Source: CAZWRV01 sp964636325
GTDB taxonomy: Bacteria; Verrucomicrobiota; Lentisphaeria; Victivallales; GWF2-50-93
Assembly: GCA_964636325.1 (NCBI GenBank)
Contig: CAZWRV010000056.1
Location: forward strand, 1 to 40,342
Reading direction: 5' to 3'
DNA length: 40,342 nt
Shown: positions 8,177 through 16,213 of the stretch, piece by piece
Layout: each line of letters starts with the position of its first letter
Position numbering within the stretch: position 1 is the first letter of the stretch
Made by a program: the position numbers and the translations under genes
Notes under the pieces: model-generated
The model's input: the letters and a program-made list of their open reading frames with translations, nothing else
Told to the model about the DNA's origin: nothing
The model's database searches: none

Positions 8177-11100
8177 ATGATGAAGAGGCAGCATCCAGTT
8201 TTGTCAGTCGCAGCGATCATTCTTTTCCTCGGCGCCGGCGGAGCATATGCAGTTGACTTCCAGGACGGATTGAAGAGGCCGCAGATACTCTGGATTTCCC
8301 CGCCGGGCCCAGCGGAGGCGATGGGGAATTCAATCCGCTGTGACATCACTTATTTCAGGCCTGAGCTCACCGATCTTGACCTTCACCACCTTACCGACAA
8401 GCCGCTAGAGGAGGAGAAAAAGGTCTGCGACGCACTGCAGGAAAGGAACGGCAAATATCTTTGTTCCCTGATTGACGGGCTTAAAGAATACGACGTCCTA
8501 GTGCTTGCCGTCAATCCGCAGAAGTTCGATGCGGGCCTTCAAAGCAAGATAGTTTCGTGGGTCAACGACGGCGGGAAGCTCATATACTATCCGCCCCACT
8601 GGGAGATAATCTTCAAGCCGGAAAATCCGCTTGCGGGAATAATGCCTGTCAGGCCGGGCGAATACAAGTTCAAGGCATGGAATGTCGGACAGTTCGGCGC
8701 AACCGACAATCCGCTCGTGCGGGGCTTGCCGATAGAGCTCATAGGCGACCATTTCTACGGGCCTATTTATGAACCGGCGGATGCAGCATGCGAGGCTTTG
8801 ACAGTTGAAAAGCCCGGAAGTCCTCGGCCGCATGAGAAGATTGCGAGGTTCTGGACAAGGAAGATAGGAGAGAAAGGTGGCGAGGTGGTGTTCCTTTCGG
8901 CCTCGCCGTTCGCCCAAAAACATCAATGGGGCTCGGGGAGCTATGCGAGCTACGAACAGGAACGTCCCGGCGACAGGGCCGTGTGGATCGGATTTTTCAA
9001 GAGGCTTTTCTATTCATTGTCATGCGGCGAGAAGGCCTTCCCGGTCCTCCTTGATATTAAGAAGGATGAAACGCTGCAGGCGGAGCCGGGGCGGGAACTG
9101 GATATTCAGGTTGCAGCCGAAAATATGCTGGCCGACAAGACCGTCGAGCTGGAGCTGGAATTGAATCTGTCCTCTCCGCGTACCGGGGGCATACAGAAAA
9201 TCTCCAAGCCCCTTTTGTTGAAGCAGAAAGAAAAGGTTTCCGTGCCGTTTAAGCTGCAATTGCCAAAAGCTCTGCCACTCGAGAGAATAATGGTCTCCGC
9301 AATGTCGAAGGACAAGGTCGGCGGCGCTGTGATTTCTGATTCGTGGACCTGGATTCCGGTGAGGCCGGCTGTTGAAATCATCCTGGAATCGGCGAAGGTC
9401 GGTTTCCTGAGCGGGGAGAAGATTCCGGTGAGTGTCCGTTTCGGAAAACTCGGCTCCGCCGAGATGACCGCGAAGGCGTTCCTGGTGGACTTCCAGGGGG
9501 GAATTCTCCAGCAGGCTACATTTGACGGTAAACTCCCCGAAAATCCGAGCGCATGGGATTTTTCATTTGTCATGCCCAAGGATCTCGACGGCTCGAAGTA
9601 TGCATATTGGATCACGGCCTGTGTCTTCGACGCAGGCGCCCTATCGGCCGTGAAGCGTCTTCAAGTCTACAACGACGATCCATGGGACATGCGCAGGCAG
9701 TTCCAGTTCTCGCTGTGGAGCGCCGGTGTGAACGCGGACAGCATAAGGCTCTACGAGGACGCCGGTTTCAACAGCCTGGGCTACGGCGGCTCGCCTTACT
9801 GGGCGGAAAAGAAGGGCTGGCGCCGCTACGACGAAGGGACCGGGATAGATACATTCGGCGTCTGCATCGACCACGACAACTGGGCCGACGTCGAGAAGGC
9901 GATGAAGAAGACCATTGACGTACAGAACAAGAACGGCCCGAACTCGCGGTCCTTGGCGCTCGTTTCGCTCGGCGAGGAAAGCGGATTCAAGGGCGGCTGG
10001 GGCACCCGCTACTACTGGGACGGCGATCAGGCGCCGGCAATACCCCAGAAGGTTTTCGACGACTATTTGAAGGAACTCTACAAGGACAAAATTGCCGACC
10101 TCAACGAATCCTGGGGGAGCAATTACACCTCGTTTTCTGAAATTCCGCTTACGAAGAAATATTCCGTCGGCCCCAGGCTGATAACGATCGCCGGGCAGAA
10201 CTATCCCGGCGACTCGAAGGAGAAGGAATGGAAGCTTGACGTAGATGTGGCAAACATCTCTGCTGAAAAGAAATATGTAGCGAAGACTGCGCCATATTTC
10301 GAGACTTACGCCTTCTACGACTGGTATTACCAGAAATACTGCGACCTGGCGACTGATGTCTTCCGTAAAAACAGGAACAGTTCGGCACGGACGATAATGA
10401 GCGCGCCCGGCGGCTTCTATCCGAAGGTTGATGTGTTCAACTTCGACGGCATCGGGCCGTTCCATGCGAAGGAACGGGCGTCGGCTGAGAACGCGAAGGC
10501 CAGGCTGGAATACGGCGATATCCCCGGCTTTTCCGGAGCGCTGTGGGCCTACTTTGATCTTGAGCGGCTCTGGAGGTCTGAAATTTTCTCATATGTCGCC
10601 GCCGGCAACACGCACATCGACTACTGGGTGGATTTCCCGTTGACGTTCAATAATGACTTGAGCCATACTCGTGCATCGTTCTGGACGAAGAAGTTCATGC
10701 ATGCAATCAGGCGGCTGGAACCGCTGCTCCTGCACAAGAAGGTCTATTATACTCCGGGGCTGGGGATATTCACTGGAAAGCAGCTAATCCCGAAAGGGCT
10801 CGCAGGGCAGTATTTCAATGCTGGCGTGAGTCCGAACGTCGAACCCTACAGCGCCATGGAGGAGTCCGGTTATTTCCCGAGGTTCGTGAAGGCGGAAGAG
10901 TTAAGCGACATTAAGGTGCTCTTCTGCTCGTATGCCCAGCTTGTCACGTCCGAAGAGGCGGCCAAGCTGAAGGAATTCGTCGAGAGGGGAGGGCTTCTTA
11001 TAACTACGCCGTGGATGGCTTCCAGCTCGGAGCACAAGAACCTGCTTTCGGTCTATCCTGCCGAGGAGACGGAGCTTGACAGGCTGTTCGGTTTCAAGCT

Positions 11101-12643
11101 ATTGCACAGCAGCCAGTTGCAGAAGAAAGTTCCACTTAAGATCGATCCCTCGGATTCTATCCAGCTCGCTTCAGGCATCGAAATAAATTCGTTCGGGCAG
11201 GACAAGGTGCTTGACATGGCGGGGGACGTCAAGGTTCTTGCAGAATATCAGGACAAGTCGCCCGCGATCCTCGGGCGCCAGGTCGGCAAGGGAATGATGA
11301 TCTACTTCAACTTCATCTACTGCTGGTCCGGCTGGTGGAACACGTTCTACGAGCCGCAGAGGGAGGCTTACCGCCGGCTGGTCAAGGCGATCATCGAGAA
11401 GGACGGGAGAGTCAAAAGCGAATTCTTCATAAGCTACAAGTCGCACGATCCGAAGCCGCAGAAAGGCTGGTGGGGCACGATAGGCCTTGACAAGCTCGGA
11501 ACTTGGAAGCCAGGCGACTCCGTTCCCTATTGGGCCGCGGCTTTGTATACTGATCCGACCGGGACTAACAAATATCTCTTTGTCTTCTCGGACCACCGCG
11601 CACCGAAAATCGACGCCGAGCTTTCGCTGCCGCACCGTGATTCCGTCGTCTTTGCCAGCCGCGGATCCGCCATACTAGCCGGAATGAAAAAGCTGGAGCA
11701 TGACCAGAACGGGAATCTGCCGCTTTCCATCGACCCCGGCGGTGGAACTGTTCTCGCCATCGTCAAGGATCCCCCGCAGAAGATCGGCGTCGAAGTTCCT
11801 GAAGAGGTTAAGGCCGGAACCGAACTGGCGGTGGAACTAAAACTGAAGAGCGCAAGTTCAGATGTCGTAGCCGACTTCGGAATATTGCTGGACACGGCCG
11901 GCCCGGACGGGGAATATGACGAGTTCTTGAGCGCCAGCAATTGGACCGTCAGCCGTGGTAGCGGGACATTGAAGATGCCGGTGCCGCTCAACCAGAAGCC
12001 CGGCAAATATACAATCGTCGCCATGGAGCAGGCAAACGCCGGTCTTTGCGCGGAGCGCAATTTCAATGTAGTCGGGCCGCCGGAGCCGCTTCCTCCAAGG
12101 GAGCTGATCCAGCCGTTCCCTCCGGATACTGAACTGTCGCCGGTTCCGCCGATGACACCGGATGAGTTCGTACAGGAACTGGTGAAGCTGCGCAAGGTCT
12201 ACTTGACGCAACACACCGGGCTTGATGCAAAATACTATCTGGACTTCTTTCTCTACGTGCCGTTCATCAAGGACACGAGGCATCATATCATGCATCGGCT
12301 ATCGAAGCAGAACTGGAAGGACTATGTGCATGCTGTCGGCCAAGCCCTGCACAAGGGGGAGGCATTTTATCTTACAGGCGAGGATATGGGCGTCGATCCG
12401 CGCAGCGGAATGATCATTGACGGGACGGTTCCCCTTCGCAAGGACTTCCTGGGGGAGCTTTCCGCGCTTAATGATGCGAAATCCGCAAAGGTGAAGGTCG
12501 CCGGCAGGGAGATGTCTGTGGTTTCGATCGGCTCCGGCAAGCTTGTCTATGATCCGGTCTCATTGCAGGAGCTCTACATGTCCGAGGACTTCGAGGCCTG
12601 GCAGAAGGGGTGGCTGGCAAGCATGAGGGAAGCAGTGAAGTGA
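8177..12643 (+). CDS. Giant secreted GH42-like glycoside hydrolase
   Basis: 1488 residues. A signal peptide ends at AYA (about residue 25). Residues 30-290 look like a class-I amidotransferase-like domain (ILWISPPGP, YDVLVLAVNPQ, VSWVNDGGKLIYYPP). Two beta-rich domains follow to about 490. A TIM-barrel region begins near 500 (DDPWDMRRQ) with a candidate acid/base Glu in SLGEESGF near 599 and the GH42-type phrase DLNESWGSNYTSFSEI near 640. Residues about 850-1080 again resemble the beta-galactosidase trimerisation (amidotransferase-like) domain, followed by Ig-like and C-terminal helical parts. The second catalytic Glu is not obvious, so the reaction is inferred from fold only; a beta-galactoside is the natural guess. 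The protein probably acts outside the cytoplasm. The gene stands alone, diverging from the glcD-like gene. Confidence 0.7.
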   Translation: MMKRQHPVLSVAAIILFLGAGGAYAVDFQDGLKRPQILWISPPGPAEAMGNSIRCDITYFRPELTDLDLHHLTDKPLEEEKKVCDALQERNGKYLCSLIDGLKEYDVLVLAVNPQKFDAGLQSKIVSWVNDGGKLIYYPPHWEIIFKPENPLAGIMPVRPGEYKFKAWNVGQFGATDNPLVRGLPIELIGDHFYGPIYEPADAACEALTVEKPGSPRPHEKIARFWTRKIGEKGGEVVFLSASPFAQKHQWGSGSYASYEQERPGDRAVWIGFFKRLFYSLSCGEKAFPVLLDIKKDETLQAEPGRELDIQVAAENMLADKTVELELELNLSSPRTGGIQKISKPLLLKQKEKVSVPFKLQLPKALPLERIMVSAMSKDKVGGAVISDSWTWIPVRPAVEIILESAKVGFLSGEKIPVSVRFGKLGSAEMTAKAFLVDFQGGILQQATFDGKLPENPSAWDFSFVMPKDLDGSKYAYWITACVFDAGALSAVKRLQVYNDDPWDMRRQFQFSLWSAGVNADSIRLYEDAGFNSLGYGGSPYWAEKKGWRRYDEGTGIDTFGVCIDHDNWADVEKAMKKTIDVQNKNGPNSRSLALVSLGEESGFKGGWGTRYYWDGDQAPAIPQKVFDDYLKELYKDKIADLNESWGSNYTSFSEIPLTKKYSVGPRLITIAGQNYPGDSKEKEWKLDVDVANISAEKKYVAKTAPYFETYAFYDWYYQKYCDLATDVFRKNRNSSARTIMSAPGGFYPKVDVFNFDGIGPFHAKERASAENAKARLEYGDIPGFSGALWAYFDLERLWRSEIFSYVAAGNTHIDYWVDFPLTFNNDLSHTRASFWTKKFMHAIRRLEPLLLHKKVYYTPGLGIFTGKQLIPKGLAGQYFNAGVSPNVEPYSAMEESGYFPRFVKAEELSDIKVLFCSYAQLVTSEEAAKLKEFVERGGLLITTPWMASSSEHKNLLSVYPAEETELDRLFGFKLLHSSQLQKKVPLKIDPSDSIQLASGIEINSFGQDKVLDMAGDVKVLAEYQDKSPAILGRQVGKGMMIYFNFIYCWSGWWNTFYEPQREAYRRLVKAIIEKDGRVKSEFFISYKSHDPKPQKGWWGTIGLDKLGTWKPGDSVPYWAAALYTDPTGTNKYLFVFSDHRAPKIDAELSLPHRDSVVFASRGSAILAGMKKLEHDQNGNLPLSIDPGGGTVLAIVKDPPQKIGVEVPEEVKAGTELAVELKLKSASSDVVADFGILLDTAGPDGEYDEFLSASNWTVSRGSGTLKMPVPLNQKPGKYTIVAMEQANAGLCAERNFNVVGPPEPLPPRELIQPFPPDTELSPVPPMTPDEFVQELVKLRKVYLTQHTGLDAKYYLDFFLYVPFIKDTRHHIMHRLSKQNWKDYVHAVGQALHKGEAFYLTGEDMGVDPRSGMIIDGTVPLRKDFLGELSALNDAKSAKVKVAGREMSVVSIGSGKLVYDPVSLQELYMSEDFEAWQKGWLASMREAVK

Positions 12644-13101
12644 GCCTGAATCCGTCGCAGAATATTCCGGCTGAGGAACTTGCCGGCCGTCGAGCCGATG
12701 ATGCGCGGCGTTGCAAATCGCCGAGGTAAATACGCAGCGAAAGGGCGTAGTTCGCTGAATATTCACTCATGCCCCTTCTGCAAGGTCGAAGGTGCCGTCC
12801 CGGCAAGGCAGTGACGTTATTCTGAAACTGGAATATCTTTGTCGCTAGCCTTGTCGCTATCTTTGCCGCCTTCTGGATGCTTGACACATGGCATGCCGAG
12901 CTGGAGCTAGTCGCTGCCAGGATGATAGGTAATAAAGCACAAATAATTTGTAAAATAGTGCAAAATCGAAAAAACCTGTTTCCCCTTTTGAATGCAGGCA
13001 TTTAGCTTATCCCCTGCGAAGAGGAAGTCTTCTTCCACGAGCAATTTTTAGCACGATATTACAAAAAGCATGATTGAAATTTAAACTCATGGAGGCGGCT
13101 G
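12644..13101. other. 458-base gene-free spacer
   Basis: No convincing gene is seen. It holds a 7-bp hairpin (CAGCGAA paired with TTCGCTG) near 12737-12759, a partial copy of the dispersed TTTGTCG repeat (12822-12876), an AT-rich stretch near 12930-12970 that could hold a promoter, and a 5-bp hairpin near 13020-13036. I looked for a cobalamin or SAM riboswitch ahead of the methyltransferase and did not recognise one. GGAGG 6 bases before 13102 is the ribosome site of the next gene. Confidence 0.6.
12822..12876 (+). repeat. Dispersed hairpin repeat, partial copy 4
   Basis: It carries the same head as the other copies (CTGAAA, seven variable bases, ATCTTTG) and three TTTGTCG-like units ending in TTCTGG, but the GGTTGAGC hairpin and everything after it are absent. 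It may be a truncated or diverged member. Confidence 0.6.
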
Positions 13102-13998
13102 ATGAAAAAAGGCAGGATCGTTGATGCGGTGAAGTCTGGCAAGGTGCTCGTTTCAGACGGCGCCTGGGGGACTTTCTTGCAGAAGAAGGGGCTGAAACCG
13201 GGCGAGTGCCCGGAACTATGGTGCGTCGACAGGCCTGCGGACGTGCTCGACGTCGCGAAAAGCTACATTGACGCCGGAGCGGACATGATCGAGAGCGACA
13301 GCTTCGGCGGAACCTCCTATAAGCTAGAGCATTACGGACTCGCAGCCAGGACTGCCGAAATCAACAAGGCCGCCGCCGCGATTTCCCGGAGGGCCGCGGG
13401 CGACAAGGCATGGGTCATTGCTTCCATCGGACCTACAGGCAAGCTTCTTGTAATGGGCGATGTCACGGAAGATGAACTCTACAATTCCTTCAAGGAGCAG
13501 GCGGTCGCGCTGGAGAAGGGCGGCGCGGACGCCTTCTGTATCGAGACCATGAGCGCCATCGACGAGGCGCAGATTGCCATCAAGGCCGCGAAGGAAAACA
13601 CGAAGTGCGAAATCATCTGCACCTTCACCTTCGAGCGGACGGTCAACGGCGAATACAGGACAATGATGGGCGTATCCCCCGCCGACGCCGCCAAGGCGGC
13701 CGTCGAGGCAGGCGCCGACATCATTGGCACAAACTGCGGCAACGGCATGGAAAGGATGATCGACATCGTCAAGGAGATGAAGAAGGCCGTCCCCGGCGCA
13801 TACATCCTCGTCCACGCCAACGCGGGCCTGCCCAAGAACGTCAACGGCGTCGACATCTTTCCGGAAACGCCTGAGGAGATGGCCGAACGCGTGCCCGCAC
13901 TTGTCAGGGCCGGCGCGAACATCGTCGGCGGATGCTGCGGCACCACCCCCGCCCACATCAAGGCCATGAAGCAAGCAGTGCTGAAAATTTCAAAATGA
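13102..13998 (+). CDS. Homocysteine S-methyltransferase family protein
   Basis: 298 residues, a single S-methyl_trans (Pfam family) TIM barrel like BHMT, MmuM or the N-terminal module of MetH. The SDGAWGTFLQ start block, Cys212 in GTNCGNG and Cys278-Cys279 in GGCCGTTP supply the zinc site that binds homocysteine thiolate. It lacks the pterin, cobalamin and activation modules of full MetH, so the methyl donor must come from another protein or small molecule. Next downstream is a MetE-like enzyme and then cooC, so a link to the corrinoid methyl pool is plausible but inferred. GGAGG lies 6 bases before the ATG. An 11-bp hairpin straddles the stop codon. Confidence 0.88.
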   Translation: MKKGRIVDAVKSGKVLVSDGAWGTFLQKKGLKPGECPELWCVDRPADVLDVAKSYIDAGADMIESDSFGGTSYKLEHYGLAARTAEINKAAAAISRRAAGDKAWVIASIGPTGKLLVMGDVTEDELYNSFKEQAVALEKGGADAFCIETMSAIDEAQIAIKAAKENTKCEIICTFTFERTVNGEYRTMMGVSPADAAKAAVEAGADIIGTNCGNGMERMIDIVKEMKKAVPGAYILVHANAGLPKNVNGVDIFPETPEEMAERVPALVRAGANIVGGCCGTTPAHIKAMKQAVLKISK

Positions 13999-14007
13999 AA
14001 TTTTCAG
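13981..14007 (+). terminator. 11-bp hairpin straddling a stop codon
   Basis: 13981-13991 pairs perfectly with 13997-14007 around a 5-base loop, and the TGA of the homocysteine methyltransferase gene (13996-13998) lies at the loop edge. The stem is AT-rich and is followed by TTATTAGTTAT rather than a clean T-run, so it may stabilise the mRNA end or attenuate rather than terminate. Confidence 0.45.
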
Positions 14008-14083
14008 TTATTAGTTATATGTTATTCGTTATCAGTTATGTGTTAACGAATAACGAATAACGAGTAACGAATAACAAATAACA
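14005..14083. repeat. Inverted array of 9-base AT-rich units
   Basis: The left half has TTATTAGTTATATGTTATTC-like units, and the right half has four to five AACGAATAA units. The halves are approximate reverse complements and could fold into a long hairpin around 14039-14043. Related blocks occur at 6246-6369 and, more weakly, 24177-24245. Spacer sequences are absent, so it is not a CRISPR array. Confidence 0.7.
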
Positions 14084-14095
14084 ATTAAGGTAGCC

Positions 14096-15154
14096 ATGAA
14101 GAGCAAATTTATCGCCACCGGCATAGGAAGCATGCCGTTCGAGAAGCCCGACTACGCAGTTGAAGTGTCGCTGAAGAGGATGCCCGATTCCCCGATCTGG
14201 CCCCAGCTCCCGAAGCTCGGCCTCCGCGAGCAGATGGAGATACAGTATTCCGAGGGGATGCCCTGCGCCGAGATCGATGAGGCAAAGGCCAGGATGTTCA
14301 TAAACACATCCGGCGACTATTCCGAGGCGTTCGGCGACTTCTACGGATATTACATGGACCAGTGCGAGAACAACGGTGACTTCGAGAAGATGGCCATAAG
14401 CCCCGAATTCTCGAAGGGCATCTATGCCTTGGAGGAAGCGTTGACAAAAAGATCCGGCAAGCTGCCGTTCGTCAAGGTCCAGACTACCGGGCCGTGCAGT
14501 TTTGCCCTCACCATCGTCGACGAGAACAAGCGCGCCATCTACTACAACGAGGAGTTCCGCGACATGATTGTCAAGGCGCTCTCCATGAAGTGCAGGTGGC
14601 AGATCAAGAAGTTCCAGCAGTACGCCGAAAAAGTCATCTGCTTCATCGACGAGCCGATCCTCTCCGCGTTCGGAAGCTCAACATATGTCTCAGTCAAGCG
14701 CGACGACGTTGTAATCCTGGTCAACGAGGTTTCCGAGTCCGTCCACGCCGAAGGCGCCCTCTCCGGCGTCCATTGCTGCGGCAACACCGAATGGAGCATC
14801 CTCATTGACGCGGGCGTCGACATCGTCAACTTCGACGCGTTCGGTTTCGGCGAGACCATCGCCATGTATCCCGACGCCGTCAAGGCGCACCTCGACAGGG
14901 GCGGCATGCTCGCGTGGGGCGTGGTTCCAACTTCGACCGCCATCAGGGAGCAGACGGTCGATTCCCTGGAGGCTCATCTGGAAAAGATGATGGACAATCT
15001 CGCCTCCAAGGGGATAGACAAGAAGCTCATCACCGAGCAGGCGATCATAACACCCTCGTGCGGAACCGGTTCCATGGTGCCGGAAGACGCCGAGAAGGTC
15101 TTTGAGACGCTCAACATGCTCTCCGCCCGCATGAAGAAAAAATACGGTTTTTAA
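14096..15154 (+). CDS. MetE-like core methionine synthase (short form)
   Basis: 352 residues of the UroD/MetE-like superfamily. The start GIGSMPF is MetE-C-terminal-like. FIDEPILSAFGS (183-194), H226 and C228 in VHCCGN, D247 in VNFDAFGF and C322 in TPSCGTG match in order the zinc-ligand pattern of MetE (His, Cys, acidic, Cys). The N-terminal folate-side half of ordinary MetE is missing. Established knowledge: core-MetE enzymes in Wood-Ljungdahl organisms such as Dehalococcoides use methylcobalamin of the corrinoid protein. Inference: this protein makes methionine from homocysteine with a corrinoid-protein methyl. A methylcobamide:thiol methyltransferase with another thiol is the alternative. 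It follows the homocysteine methyltransferase by 97 bases and precedes cooC by 60. Confidence 0.75.
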   Translation: MKSKFIATGIGSMPFEKPDYAVEVSLKRMPDSPIWPQLPKLGLREQMEIQYSEGMPCAEIDEAKARMFINTSGDYSEAFGDFYGYYMDQCENNGDFEKMAISPEFSKGIYALEEALTKRSGKLPFVKVQTTGPCSFALTIVDENKRAIYYNEEFRDMIVKALSMKCRWQIKKFQQYAEKVICFIDEPILSAFGSSTYVSVKRDDVVILVNEVSESVHAEGALSGVHCCGNTEWSILIDAGVDIVNFDAFGFGETIAMYPDAVKAHLDRGGMLAWGVVPTSTAIREQTVDSLEAHLEKMMDNLASKGIDKKLITEQAIITPSCGTGSMVPEDAEKVFETLNMLSARMKKKYGF

Positions 15155-15214
15155 GCGACTTTGTCGGATTAGTCAGATTCGTCCGACCAGTCTGGCGATT
15201 ACAAGAAGGCTGGA

Positions 15215-16009
15215 ATGCCGATGCGCGGCATAAAAATAGCCATAGCCGGTAAAGGCGGCGTAGGGAAATCCACCCTCGCCGCCGCGCTCGCGCTCCTGAT
15301 GGCTGACAGGAAGCGCCGCGTCCTGGCATTGGACGCCGATCCGGCCGCGAACTTCGCCATTGCGCTGGGGATGCCGCCGGAGACGCGCAGGAAAATAACG
15401 CCGATATCGCGCCAGAAGGCGCTCGTCGAGGAGCGGACTGGCGCGAAGGTCAGCCAGTACGGCCAGATGTTCAAGATAAATCCCGAAGTCTCCGACATCG
15501 CCGACAAATACGCATCCCACTTCAAGGGGGTATCCCTCCTCGTCCTCGGCGCGATTGAAAAAGGCGGCGCAGGCTGCGCATGCCCCGAAAGCGTCCTCCT
15601 GAAGGCGCTGGTGACAGACCTGGTCCTTCACAGGAACGAGGCCCTCATCATGGACATGGAGGCAGGCCTCGAACACCTCGGACGCGCCACGGCGGGCGGC
15701 GTCGACGCGATGCTCGTCGTCGTAGAGCCCGGCGCACGATCCGTCGAATGCGCCGAGACCATAATCCGGATGGCCGCGGACATCCGTATAAAAAAGATAT
15801 TTCTTGTCGCCAACAAGATCACCTGCCCCGAGGACGAGTGCTTCGTCCGCGCCTCCTTCCCGGGAAGGGAACTCCTGGCCGCAATCCCTTTCTCCGAGAC
15901 CATAAGGAAAGCGGACATCAGGGGCGCGTCGGTCCTGGACGGCCTCGAAAAAACGGCTGCGGACGCCTTCGTTGAAATACTCGATAAACTTGAGAGGGAC
16001 ACCGCATGA
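15215..16009 (+). CDS. cooC: CooC-type nickel-insertion ATPase (copy 1)
   Basis: 264 residues of the MinD/SIMIBI family. The deviant Walker A motif GKGGVGKST is at 12-20, ALDADPAANF is at 38-47, and the CxC motif that binds nickel at the CooC dimer interface is at C121-A-C123. Established role: ATP-driven nickel delivery to the C-cluster of CO dehydrogenase; AcsF relatives serve acetyl-CoA synthase. A second CooC is encoded beside cooS at 30035-30805, so the two may split these jobs. AAGG lies a few bases before the ATG at 15215; a second ATG two codons in is possible. The stop overlaps the next start as ATGA, indicating coupling to the small coiled-coil protein. Confidence 0.9.
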   Translation: MPMRGIKIAIAGKGGVGKSTLAAALALLMADRKRRVLALDADPAANFAIALGMPPETRRKITPISRQKALVEERTGAKVSQYGQMFKINPEVSDIADKYASHFKGVSLLVLGAIEKGGAGCACPESVLLKALVTDLVLHRNEALIMDMEAGLEHLGRATAGGVDAMLVVVEPGARSVECAETIIRMAADIRIKKIFLVANKITCPEDECFVRASFPGRELLAAIPFSETIRKADIRGASVLDGLEKTAADAFVEILDKLERDTA

Positions 16010-16200
16010 AAGTGAACGTGATGAGAAAGAAGTATCTCGACCTCATGGTGAAGATCGAGAAGCTCGAAGACAAGATCGAGAAGCTTGAGAAAAAGAAGAA
16101 GCCCGGTCCGGCGCTCGCGGAGAAGAGGGATGAGCTCGCCGCGCTCAAGAACGAGCTCGCAAGAATCAGCGACGGATGCGGCACCCCGCACACCATGTAA
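16006..16200 (+). CDS. 64-residue coiled-coil protein coupled to cooC
   Basis: Not a family I recognise. It is rich in Lys, Glu and Leu. Two helices (about 6-31 and 38-54) joined by a KKPGPA turn suggest an antiparallel coiled-coil hairpin, and the tail DGCGTPHTM puts one Cys (58) and one His (62) near the C-terminus, a possible metal site. The ATG overlaps the cooC stop by 4 bases. That coupling suggests a CooC partner, for example a nickel carrier or an adaptor, which is inference. Only 13 bases separate it from the end of the convergent G3E GTPase gene. Confidence 0.7.
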   Translation: MKVNVMRKKYLDLMVKIEKLEDKIEKLEKKKKPGPALAEKRDELAALKNELARISDGCGTPHTM

Positions 16201-16213
16201 AGCCGTATGATAT

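Noticed and set aside
8044..8256. Possible 70-residue protein ahead of the glycosidase
   Set aside because: It overlaps the glycosidase signal peptide in another frame and shows no ribosome site or recognisable pattern.
12644..13101. Cobalamin or SAM riboswitch before the homocysteine methyltransferase
   Set aside because: I could not find a B12-box or SAM-type conserved core by eye; a covariance-model scan would be decisive.
14005..14083. CRISPR-like short repeat array
   Set aside because: Units are 9 bases, contiguous, without unique spacers, and no cas genes are present.
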